In this document: piece after piece, positions 57,637 to 64,000 of the stretch
Numbering within the stretch: the first letter of the stretch is position 1
Layout: each line of letters starts with the position of its first letter
Origin: UBA1181 sp045617845
GTDB taxonomy: Bacteria; Bacteroidota; Bacteroidia; Bacteroidales; Paludibacteraceae
Assembly (NCBI GenBank): GCA_045617845.1
Contig: JAZLJL010000014.1
Coordinates: 1-64,000, forward strand
Reading direction: 5' to 3'
DNA length: 64,000 bases
The notes under the pieces: model-generated
Told to the model about the DNA's origin: nothing
The model's database searches: none
The model's input: the letters and a program-made list of their open reading frames with translations, nothing else
Program-made: the position numbers and the translations under genes

Positions 57637-60033
57637 ATGCAATACGGATTTTTCGACGACGAGCACAAGGAATACGTCGTCACCAAACCAGACACTCCGA
57701 AGTCTTGGAGTAACTACTTGGGTGATACCCGCTACGGAGCGATCATCACCAACAACGCCGGAGGTTATTCTTTCTTCCGCTCTTCTGTACAAGGTTGTTT
57801 CTTGAGAATCAAGTTCAACACCGTTCCATTAGATCAACCAGGTCGCTACATCTACCTGCACGACTGTGAGTCAAAAGACTTCTGGTCTGGTTCATGGCAG
57901 CCTGTTGGTAAACCGCTCGACCAATATAAGAGCGAGTGCCGCCACGGTTCCGCTTATACAAAGATCTCTTCTGAATATAGCGATATCAAAACTGAAACTT
58001 TATACTTCGTGCCTAAAGGTCAAGAGTTTGAGGTTTGGCATGTGAAGGTTACGAATATGGGCAAAAAATCTCGTAAACTTCGTGCTTTCACCTACGCTGA
58101 GTTCGCTTCCAACTGGAACATGAACGACGATAGCAACAACTTGCAATATACGCAGTACATCATCAAGACCGCTTACAAGAACGGTTTCATCGACCACGGC
58201 AACAACCTCTATATGCCTGAGGAGCCGGAGAACTTCCAGAACAAAGACCAGGCCCGCCACTCTTTCATCGGTGTCGTAGGTCAAAAGGTAACGGGTTACG
58301 ATAGCGACCGCGACAAGTTCATCGGCGCATATCATACTTACGCGAACCCTATCTCCGTTGTGAACGGTCAATGTGGCAACACGGTGACTGAAGGTGACAA
58401 CGGCTGCGGTACGCTTCAAGTCGACTTGGACTTGGCTGCCGGCGAGACGAAGGAGTTCACCGTAGTGCTCGGTATCGGTAAGGCTTGGGTGGAAGGAAAG
58501 AAAGCCGCTAAGATGGTGGCTACCCCTGAGAAGGTGAAGGCTGAGTTCGACAAGGTGGTGAACTACTGGCACGGACGTATCGAAGGCCTTTCCGCTAAGA
58601 CACCTGACGCCGCTTTCAATAGCATGATTAACATGTGGAACCCATTCAACAACTTAATCACTTACGCATGGAGCCGTGCGGCTTCTTTGATCTACCGTGG
58701 TGAGCGTGACGGTATGGGTTACCGTGATACGATCCAAGATATGTTGGGCGTCATCCACAACATCCCTGAGGAGGTGGTTGAACGTCTCGAATTGATGTTG
58801 ACCGGACAAAACTCCAACGGTGGCGCCATGCCGGTTGTGAAGCCTTTCGCCCACAACCCTGGCCACGAGGCTCCTACGCCTGAGAACGAGTTCCGTTCTG
58901 ACGACTGTATGTGGCTGTTCTGCACCGTTCCTACCTATGTGAAGGAGTTGGGTAACATCGATTACTATAACAAGGTATTGCCTTACTCGGATAAGGGCGA
59001 AGGCACCGTGCTAGACCACTTGAAACGCGCCATCCAATTCAACTTGGACCGTTGCGGAAAGAACAACTTGCCTTGCGGTCTGAAGGCTGACTGGAACGAC
59101 TGCTTGGTGTTGGGCGCTAAGGGTGAGACGATTTTCGTGGCTATGCAATTGCGCTACGCGTTGACTGTCTATATCGACATCTGCAACCGCTTGAAGAAAG
59201 CCGACGAGGTGAAGTGGGCGGAAGGTCACTTGACTCGTTTGACCAAGGATATCGACAAGGCGGCTTGGGACGGCGAATGGTATGTGCGCGCCATCAAAGA
59301 GGACGGCTACATCTTCGGTACGAAGAACGATCCGAACAACGAGGGTACCATCTGGTTGAACCCTAACTCTTGGTCGGTCATCTCCGGACAAGCAACAGGC
59401 GAACGCGCCGAGACGGTGATGAACAGCGTCGAGAAACGTTTGGCCATCAAATATGGTTTGGTGCTCTGCGATCCTCCGTACGAGAAGACTGAGGCTTCGG
59501 TCATCAAGGCTCCTCTCTTCATCAAGGGTATGAAGGAGAACGCGGCTGTCTTCCAGCACACGCAAGGTTGGGGAATCATGGCGGATTGTATCTTGGGTCA
59601 CGGTAAACGTGCCTTCAAGAACTACAAGAACTACTTGCCTGCCGCTTACAACGAGCGTGCCGAGGTTCGCCAAATCGAGCCTTACGTATATGCGCAGACC
59701 ACTTGTTCAACCTACAACATGCGCGCTGGTCAAAGCCGTTGCCCATGGTTGAGCGGAACAGCATCTTGGGCATACTTCACAGCCGCTCAATACATCTTGG
59801 GTATCCGTCCTGACTACGAGGGATTGTTGATCGATCCATGTATCCCAGGCTGGAAGGGCTTCACCGCTACCCGTCGTTTCCGCGGCAAGACCGTAAACAT
59901 CACTGTCAAGAACCCTAAGAAGGTGGAGAAGGGTGTCGTTTCCGTCACTTTGAACGGAAAGGCCATCGAGGGCAACGTCGTTCCTTTCAGCAAGATGAAG
60001 AATGTGAACGAGGTGGTTGTCGTTATGGGCTAA
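57637..60033 (+). CDS. GH94 cellobiose phosphorylase
   Basis: The 798-residue cytosolic enzyme splits cellobiose with phosphate into glucose-1-phosphate and glucose. The N-terminal beta domain has GFFDDEHKEYVVTKPDTPKSWSNYLGDTRYGAIITNNAGGYSF-like blocks (only the key parts cited), followed by an (alpha/alpha)6 barrel with YRDTIQDMLGVIHNIPE and the catalytic Asp488 in GLKADWNDCL, equivalent to Asp490 of the Cellvibrio enzyme. Length and order match the family. There is no signal peptide. Strongly biased codons (uniform GAG/AAG/CTG-rich) indicate high expression. Cellobiose phosphorylase fits with use of cellulose- or glucomannan-derived sugars. Confidence 0.93.
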   Translation: MQYGFFDDEHKEYVVTKPDTPKSWSNYLGDTRYGAIITNNAGGYSFFRSSVQGCFLRIKFNTVPLDQPGRYIYLHDCESKDFWSGSWQPVGKPLDQYKSECRHGSAYTKISSEYSDIKTETLYFVPKGQEFEVWHVKVTNMGKKSRKLRAFTYAEFASNWNMNDDSNNLQYTQYIIKTAYKNGFIDHGNNLYMPEEPENFQNKDQARHSFIGVVGQKVTGYDSDRDKFIGAYHTYANPISVVNGQCGNTVTEGDNGCGTLQVDLDLAAGETKEFTVVLGIGKAWVEGKKAAKMVATPEKVKAEFDKVVNYWHGRIEGLSAKTPDAAFNSMINMWNPFNNLITYAWSRAASLIYRGERDGMGYRDTIQDMLGVIHNIPEEVVERLELMLTGQNSNGGAMPVVKPFAHNPGHEAPTPENEFRSDDCMWLFCTVPTYVKELGNIDYYNKVLPYSDKGEGTVLDHLKRAIQFNLDRCGKNNLPCGLKADWNDCLVLGAKGETIFVAMQLRYALTVYIDICNRLKKADEVKWAEGHLTRLTKDIDKAAWDGEWYVRAIKEDGYIFGTKNDPNNEGTIWLNPNSWSVISGQATGERAETVMNSVEKRLAIKYGLVLCDPPYEKTEASVIKAPLFIKGMKENAAVFQHTQGWGIMADCILGHGKRAFKNYKNYLPAAYNERAEVRQIEPYVYAQTTCSTYNMRAGQSRCPWLSGTASWAYFTAAQYILGIRPDYEGLLIDPCIPGWKGFTATRRFRGKTVNITVKNPKKVEKGVVSVTLNGKAIEGNVVPFSKMKNVNEVVVVMG

Positions 60034-60075
60034 TGATAATTAAGAGTTAAGAAGCTCTTGATTTTATAGATAAAA

Positions 60076-60110
60076 AGGGAGCAAGGGGCATGGACTTCTT
60101 GCTCTCTTTG
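60076..60110 (+). terminator. terminator type X, copy 1 (after GH94)
   Basis: Stem GAGCAAG (60079-60085) with CTTGCTC (60098-60104) and a 12-nt loop. The sequence AAGGGAGCAAGGGGC at its left side recurs in two more terminators at 62727 and 63587. Its T-run overlaps the -33 box of the following promoter. Confidence 0.7.
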
Positions 60111-60133
60111 TTTCTGGAAATTGTGTATATTTG
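60107..60133 (+). promoter_or_regulatory. promoter for the methyltransferase operon
   Basis: TTTG at 60107-60110 and TATATTTG at 60126-60133, 15 bp between the boxes. Predicted start near 60140, 16 nt before the ATG at 60156. It rules out the earlier in-frame start at 60090. Confidence 0.6.
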
Positions 60134-60155
60134 CAAACACAATTACAATGACAGC

Positions 60156-61586
60156 ATGGAAGAAACTCCTCGAATATTTCAATTTGATGATCATAAAGAC
60201 TCAACATTTTTGCTGGGTACTTACAGAGCAGCGAAAAATCAACTAGATTGGATTGTTGGTAAGAATCCTCAACGCTATGAGATGTTGTACAATATACGAT
60301 ACAATGAAAATATTTTTGAATCAAGGGAAGGTGGCGTTCTATCTGGATTTAAACCAGATTATATAATTATATATAATCATGAAAATCTTTCTGATGGTTG
60401 TCATGTGTTTCCTTGCGTCTCTTTCACCAAAAAGAGCGAAGAGGAGATGAGTTTAATGGCGTATCCCTCTCCTCAAGGGAACTATATTGTTTATCTTTTA
60501 GGGGAAGAGCTTATTTCTGATTCGATAAATTTAGAAACACTTATAGATGCAACAAAAGGAATGCGTTCAGTAGAGAATGCACCAGTCTTAGTAAAAGGAG
60601 ATTTGATAACTCAACACATCGATTCTTCAAAGAAGCCAAACTCTCCCCTGCGGACAGAACAAAAAGACGTGGTACGTTTCATTGATCTGTTTGCGGGAAT
60701 AGGGGGGATCAGGTTGCCATTTGACGAATTAGGTTATAAATGTGTATTTTCTTCAGAATGGGACTCGAAAGCAGCAAAAACATATATTGCGAATTTCAAC
60801 GAGAAACCATATGGAGATATTACTTTGATACCAGAGAAAGACATTCCAAAGCATGATTTACTTTTGGCTGGATTCCCTTGTCAAGCTTTCAGTATCATTG
60901 GGAAAATGAAAGGTTTTGAGGATACAAGAGGTACTATGTTTTTTGAAATAGCACGAATTTTAAAGTACCATCAACCCAAAGCTTTTTTGCTTGAAAATGT
61001 AAAACAGCTTACTACACATGATAAAGGTAGAACATTTGAAGTAATCCAAAATGATTTGACTGAATTAGGTTATTTCTTTAAATGGAAAGTCCTAAATGCT
61101 CTTGATTTTGGGTTGCCCCAAAAAAGAGAAAGAGTTATTATTGTTGGTTTCAAAGAAAAAGAAAATTGCGAAAAGTTTAATTTTGATTTTGAAAAAATCC
61201 CATATGATTTGTCTTCAATTCTCGAAAAAGACGAAGATGTAGATAAAAGCCTTTTCGCATCAGAAAAAATTATAAGCAAGAGAAGGGCCTTCACAAAAAA
61301 TAAAAATGTGTTTTATCCTTCTATATGGCACGAGAATAAAGCGGGTAACATATCCGTTTTAGATCATTCTTGTGCATTGCGTACAGGTGCCTCTTATAAC
61401 TATTTATTAGTGAATGGAGTGCGTAGGCCTTCATCAAGAGAATTACTCAGACTTCAAGGTTTCCCTGATAGTTATAAGATTGTATTACCCAATCAGGATG
61501 TAAGAAAACAGACCGGTAACTCTGTTGCTGTCCCGATGATAAGAGCAGTAGCAAATAAAATTAATGAAATCATAAATAATAATTGA
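60156..61586 (+). CDS. C5-cytosine DNA methyltransferase with an N-terminal extension
   Basis: The 476-residue protein is a DNA (cytosine-5) methyltransferase. Residues about 170-470 contain all motifs: I (RFIDLFAGIGGIRL), IV with catalytic Cys242 (LLLAGFPCQAFS), VI (FLLENVKQL), VIII (QKRERVIIVGF), IX (RELLRLQGF) and X (QTGNSVAVP). The first 165 residues form a separate domain of unknown type (YEMLYNIRYNENIFESREGG, SPQGNYIVYLLGEEL), which is unusual for Dcm enzymes and may bind DNA or a partner. The start at 60156 is favoured by the promoter at 60107-60133. It is followed 2 bp later by a probable restriction enzyme gene. Confidence 0.9.
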   Translation: MEETPRIFQFDDHKDSTFLLGTYRAAKNQLDWIVGKNPQRYEMLYNIRYNENIFESREGGVLSGFKPDYIIIYNHENLSDGCHVFPCVSFTKKSEEEMSLMAYPSPQGNYIVYLLGEELISDSINLETLIDATKGMRSVENAPVLVKGDLITQHIDSSKKPNSPLRTEQKDVVRFIDLFAGIGGIRLPFDELGYKCVFSSEWDSKAAKTYIANFNEKPYGDITLIPEKDIPKHDLLLAGFPCQAFSIIGKMKGFEDTRGTMFFEIARILKYHQPKAFLLENVKQLTTHDKGRTFEVIQNDLTELGYFFKWKVLNALDFGLPQKRERVIIVGFKEKENCEKFNFDFEKIPYDLSSILEKDEDVDKSLFASEKIISKRRAFTKNKNVFYPSIWHENKAGNISVLDHSCALRTGASYNYLLVNGVRRPSSRELLRLQGFPDSYKIVLPNQDVRKQTGNSVAVPMIRAVANKINEIINNN

Positions 61587-61588
61587 AC

Positions 61589-62350
61589 ATGGACATTCCA
61601 AAATTAAGAGATGGGAAAGGTATCAAACGTGAACCTTATTTGCTAAATGAATTCCCAGATGAACTAATCATCAAAATTGCAGAAGAATTAACTTACCTTC
61701 TTCACATAGGTGCAAAAGATATTACGGGAGATCAATGGGGTGATATCTTTGCGTCTGCTTTAAGAAGTTTATTTGATGAAGAAACAGAGCATTTAGCGTC
61801 TCCTGTGGGTATTGCGGATGTTGTTTTTGGGAAGATGGCTTTTTCTATGAAAACTGTTAAATATGCAAAACCATTCAACCAGTCAAACGTAAGACTTATA
61901 AGTGGGAGATGCTCTCCTGACTATTCATATGGTATCACAGATCCTCACGAAGACATACAAAAAACAGGCACTGCAGTTTTAGGTATATGGAATGAACGTA
62001 TAAATATTGCTCATGACAAATTCAATCCGGTTAGAACTACAGTGCTGGTTCGTTCTTATGATTTGCTTAGTTATTATTTGTTTGAGGAAAACACTGATAG
62101 ATATAATACAAATGAATTTGTATGGAGTGAGAATAAAAATGGTAATCTTGTAGGGAAAAAAGGGGATTCTGAATATTTTACATGGCAACCACATGGATCA
62201 CAATTTACAATTCATACAAAAATACCATCTAATGCCGTAAAATTTAAAATTAAACAGCCTCCACTGTTATCGAAGACAGAACAACTAAAACACATTAATT
62301 TCGACCAATCATGGGTTGAAATTATAAGAAATTGTTCATCTTCTGAATAG
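61589..62350 (+). CDS. probable type II restriction endonuclease
   Basis: The 253-residue protein has no membrane segments. It contains ITGDQWGDIFASALRSLFDEETE and VGIADVVFGKMAFSMKTVKYAKP; the spacing of Asp in GIAD and of Lys in MKTVK gives a possible PD-(D/E)XK active site, but this is pattern-level evidence. Its position, 2 bp after a cytosine methyltransferase and in the same operon, is the main reason for calling it the cognate endonuclease. TTG at 61583 overlaps the methyltransferase stop; the ATG at 61589 is preferred. The recognition sequence cannot be inferred. Confidence 0.65.
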   Translation: MDIPKLRDGKGIKREPYLLNEFPDELIIKIAEELTYLLHIGAKDITGDQWGDIFASALRSLFDEETEHLASPVGIADVVFGKMAFSMKTVKYAKPFNQSNVRLISGRCSPDYSYGITDPHEDIQKTGTAVLGIWNERINIAHDKFNPVRTTVLVRSYDLLSYYLFEENTDRYNTNEFVWSENKNGNLVGKKGDSEYFTWQPHGSQFTIHTKIPSNAVKFKIKQPPLLSKTEQLKHINFDQSWVEIIRNCSSSE

Positions 62351-62352
62351 AA

Positions 62353-62703
62353 ATGATAGTGAATAACTTCAAAGAAGTTGTTGTAATGGGGAAAAGTAAG
62401 TTATCGCCTTATTGCCTGGGCAATACTCATGGAGTCAATGAATCTTATAGATTTTTCTGGCAATTTATAGAAACTTATTTGCCTAACTATTATTCAAGAG
62501 ACGATGTTTTGTGGGATGACATTCTTAACAGGTATTTGTATGGAGAAGAGGTTTGTGAGAGAGATATGAAATGGATTGAGGAAGAGTATAATTGCGACAA
62601 AAAACTGATTTTGTCGGAATTAATTTCTCTTGAAACGAGGTTTGCCGAGGAAGCCTTGGAGGTGTTTTATGAAGTCAAGACTTCCAAGCGAAAAACAATA
62701 TGA
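62353..62703 (+). CDS. small protein of the restriction-modification operon
   Basis: The 116-residue acidic protein has no recognised family. It follows the probable endonuclease by 2 bp and is closed by a terminator at 62727-62761, so it belongs to the same transcript. Helical, with WDDILNRYLYGEEVCERDMKWIEEEYN and ISLETRFAEEALEVFYEVK. It could be a regulator, a nicking-repair (Vsr-like is not supported) or an inhibitor; none is shown by sequence. Starts at 62353 and 62386 are both possible. Confidence 0.55.
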   Translation: MIVNNFKEVVVMGKSKLSPYCLGNTHGVNESYRFFWQFIETYLPNYYSRDDVLWDDILNRYLYGEEVCERDMKWIEEEYNCDKKLILSELISLETRFAEEALEVFYEVKTSKRKTI

Positions 62704-62726
62704 ATTAACTATTAGTTCGAAAGATA

Positions 62727-62761
62727 AAAGGGAGCAAGGGGCTTAGGCTTCTTGCTCCTTT
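62727..62761 (+). terminator. terminator type X, copy 2 (after RM operon)
   Basis: Stem GGAGCAAG (62731-62738) with CTTGCTCC (62751-62758), then TTTA. The loop and stem sequences closely match copies 1 and 3. Confidence 0.8.
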
Positions 62762-62850
62762 ATTGCAATATGCCTGTTTTAATATATGGTTAAAATCAAT
62801 CATAAGTTTTGAAATTCAAAATAAAATTTCGAAACACAAAACAAATCTAC

Positions 62851-62858
62851 TATATTTG
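62851..62858 (+). promoter_or_regulatory. -7 box (TATATTTG) directly before higB
   Basis: An exact TAnnTTTG match ending 8 bp before the higB ATG at 62866; transcription would begin about at the start codon. Confidence 0.55.
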
Positions 62859-62865
62859 CGCAACA

Positions 62866-63159
62866 ATGAGAATAATAGCAAGAAGCAAAATCTGCGCTTA
62901 CTACGCAATTCATGCGGATTCGAAAATAGCGTTAGAAGAATGGTTTGTCAAAACAAAAAAAAGCGATTGGAAGTGTTTTGAAGACATAAAAAAGACTTTT
63001 AATAGTGTGGACTATGTCGGGAACCAACATTATGTATTCAATATTAAAGGTAATCAATATAGACTAATCGTCGTGGTCAAATTTGTGATTGATACTGTAC
63101 TTATCCGTTTTATCGGAACGCATTCCGAATATGATAAAATAGATGCAAAAAACATATAG
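62866..63159 (+). CDS. higB: HigB-like toxin (mRNA interferase)
   Basis: The 97-residue basic protein has the HigB/RelE-like pattern: a helix with KIALEEWFVKTKKSDWKCFEDIKKTF, then the strands VGNQHYVFNIKGNQYRLIVVVKF and the final RFIGTHSEYDKIDAKNI with the conserved H-Y segment. HigB cleaves mRNA at the ribosome. The chosen start at 62866 (MRIIARSK) is used because the earlier frame (from 62809) crosses the promoter. It ends 2 bp before higA. Confidence 0.87.
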   Translation: MRIIARSKICAYYAIHADSKIALEEWFVKTKKSDWKCFEDIKKTFNSVDYVGNQHYVFNIKGNQYRLIVVVKFVIDTVLIRFIGTHSEYDKIDAKNI

Positions 63160-63161
63160 TT

Positions 63162-63527
63162 ATGGCAAAGTTAAAAACACAAGTGGAATACGAGGTGATT
63201 TTGGAGCGAATTGAGGAATTGCTTCCTATGGTCACAGACGATACGTTGCCTACGGAAAAGCATGCCGTGGAATTGAACATCCTTTCAGAGTTGGTTGACG
63301 AATACGAAGAGGAGCATTATCCTATAGCAGCTCCATCGCTCATAGAAATAGTAAAGCTTCGTTTAGTGGAAATGGGACTAACGCAAGCCGCTTTCGCTGA
63401 ATTGATTGGCGTAAGTCCATCAAGGGTAAGCGACATCCTTAACCAGCGATGCGAACCGACGCTTCAAGTGGCCCGTAAGATTAGTCAAACGCTAAAAATA
63501 GATCCGAGCATTGTTTTAGGTGTGTAA
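63162..63527 (+). CDS. higA: HigA-like antitoxin, HTH XRE family
   Basis: The 121-residue antitoxin has an N-terminal toxin-binding helix region (ILERIEELLPMVTDDTLPTEKHAVELNILSELVDEYEEEH) and a C-terminal XRE-type HTH (LVEMGLTQAAFAELIGVSPSRVSDILNQRCEPTLQVARKISQTL). It binds HigB and represses the operon. The 2-bp spacing to higB and the toxin-first order are those of classical higBA. Confidence 0.9.
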   Translation: MAKLKTQVEYEVILERIEELLPMVTDDTLPTEKHAVELNILSELVDEYEEEHYPIAAPSLIEIVKLRLVEMGLTQAAFAELIGVSPSRVSDILNQRCEPTLQVARKISQTLKIDPSIVLGV

Positions 63528-63586
63528 ATACAATTAGCTTTATGAGCGCTTAACTTATTGTACAATTATTATTGAAAAAATTTCGA

Positions 63587-63618
63587 GGAGCAAGGGACTT
63601 GGGTCTTTTGCTCCTTTT
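63587..63618 (+). terminator. terminator type X, copy 3 (after higA)
   Basis: Stem GGAGCAA (63587-63593) with TTGCTCC (63608-63614), then TTTT. It is the third occurrence of the same hairpin sequence in 3.6 kb. Confidence 0.78.
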
Positions 63619-63696
63619 GCTTGTCAGCAGATTAGACTTTTTTGTTGACCCGGAAAAAAAATAGTACAGATTTACGATTGAATCGAAAATTTGTAC

Positions 63697-63704
63697 TATT
63701 TTTG
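63697..63704 (+). promoter_or_regulatory. -7 box (TATTTTTG) before the AAA ATPase gene
   Basis: An exact TAnnTTTG match predicting a start near 63711 and a 24-nt leader to the ATG at 63735. Confidence 0.55.
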
Positions 63705-63734
63705 CTTTTGATAATTAATTATACATTTAAAAGT

Positions 63735-64000
63735 ATGGTAGAAAGAGATTTAGGAGCCAAAATTAAAAGGATGTCCGAATTGTTTCCCATCGTGGTGGTG
63801 ACAGGTCCGAGGCAATCGGGGAAATCCACTTTAGTTAGAGAATTGTTTCCTAACTATAAATATGTCTCTTTGGAGTCGCCCGACATGCGATATTTCGCGG
63901 AAACGGATCCAAAAGGTTTTCTATCGACATTTCCCACACATACTATCATTGATGAGGTACAACGTGTCTCCGAGTTATTCTCCTATCTCCAAACCCATGT
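63735..64000 (+). CDS. AAA ATPase of the AAA_14/DUF4143 type (partial)
   Basis: The gene runs off the end of the window; 88 codons are visible. The start MVERDLGAKIKRMSELFPIVVVTGPRQSGKSTLVRELFPNYKYVSLESPDMRYFAETDPKGFL contains a Walker A (GPRQSGKST, cited in part) and the Walker B region ends in TIIDEVQRVSELFSYLQ. This is the AAA_14/DUF4143 family frequent in Bacteroidales, of unknown role, sometimes present in mobile and defence regions. The C-terminal DUF4143 domain is outside the window. Confidence 0.85.
   Translation, partial: MVERDLGAKIKRMSELFPIVVVTGPRQSGKSTLVRELFPNYKYVSLESPDMRYFAETDPKGFLSTFPTHTIIDEVQRVSELFSYLQTH

Noticed and set aside
57356..57805. 149-codon + strand frame before the GH94 gene
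   Set aside because: It covers the GH94 promoter and overlaps the beginning of the GH94 gene in another frame. The composition is unlike the real genes.
1..64000. tRNA, rRNA and other known structural RNA genes
   Set aside because: Intergenic regions were looked through for T-loop and acceptor-stem patterns and none was convincing. A covariance-model scan could still find some.

Overview
The window is chromosomal DNA of a member of the Bacteroidota, most likely order Bacteroidales. Three things point there. Promoters repeatedly match the Bacteroides-type -7 box TAnnTTTG. Families typical of the phylum are present (DUF3256, DUF3822, PorT-like outer-membrane protein, PepSY-like protein, long TrpB2, HTCS-like propeller regulator). 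The exported proteins end in type IX secretion tails (a Por-type tail on a mannanase and a CHU_C-type tail on a giant adhesin). No rRNA or tRNA gene was seen, and no complete insertion sequence.

Layout. 1-8039: two small membrane or exported hypotheticals, then a very AT-rich gap and a 1667-residue DUF4332-containing protein paired with an 87-residue partner. 8040-37129: mostly housekeeping genes. These are an MscS channel, CstA with a GNAT/FemAB-like transferase, a DUF3256 protein, a 1.86 kb-residue-class alpha-2-macroglobulin, a TM2/DUF2752/M48 operon, a glycosyltransferase, TrpB2, an operon of DUF3822-rsmD-folB, a RecD2/Dda-like helicase, a two-component system followed by periplasmic and outer-membrane proteins, a CtpA-type protease with dCMP deaminase, rpsO and thyA.

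37230-45182 is an accessory island transcribed entirely on the minus strand. Five near-identical copies of a 108-140 bp imperfect palindrome (A-E) separate compact gene blocks: a TerB-like/coiled-coil membrane/lipoprotein trio, a DUF1016 (YhcG-like) nuclease, a frameshifted dinD, a zeta-toxin pair and a DUF3791-DUF3990-DUF3791 trio. Next to it lie REP-like hairpins and a 5'-truncated Y1 (RAYT-type) transposase. The organisation resembles a gene-cassette array, although canonical attC core sites are not present.

45371-60033 is a polysaccharide-use region. A secreted GH26-CBM-GH5 mannanase faces a kinase-less propeller/AraC membrane regulator across a shared intergenic region. A 1940-residue CHU_C adhesin with long internal repeats and a cytosolic GH94 cellobiose phosphorylase follow. 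Together they suggest extracellular glucomannan cleavage and intracellular phosphorolysis of cellobiose. 60156-64000 is a defence/mobile segment: a C5-cytosine methyltransferase with an extra N-terminal domain, a probable restriction enzyme, a small third protein, HigBA, and the start of an AAA/DUF4143 ATPase. Near-copies of one terminator hairpin bound its modules.

The two most notable observations are a complete Trp leader-peptide attenuator in front of the stand-alone trpB (three Trp codons, overlapping hairpins and an intrinsic terminator), and the five-copy repeat-delimited accessory gene array.
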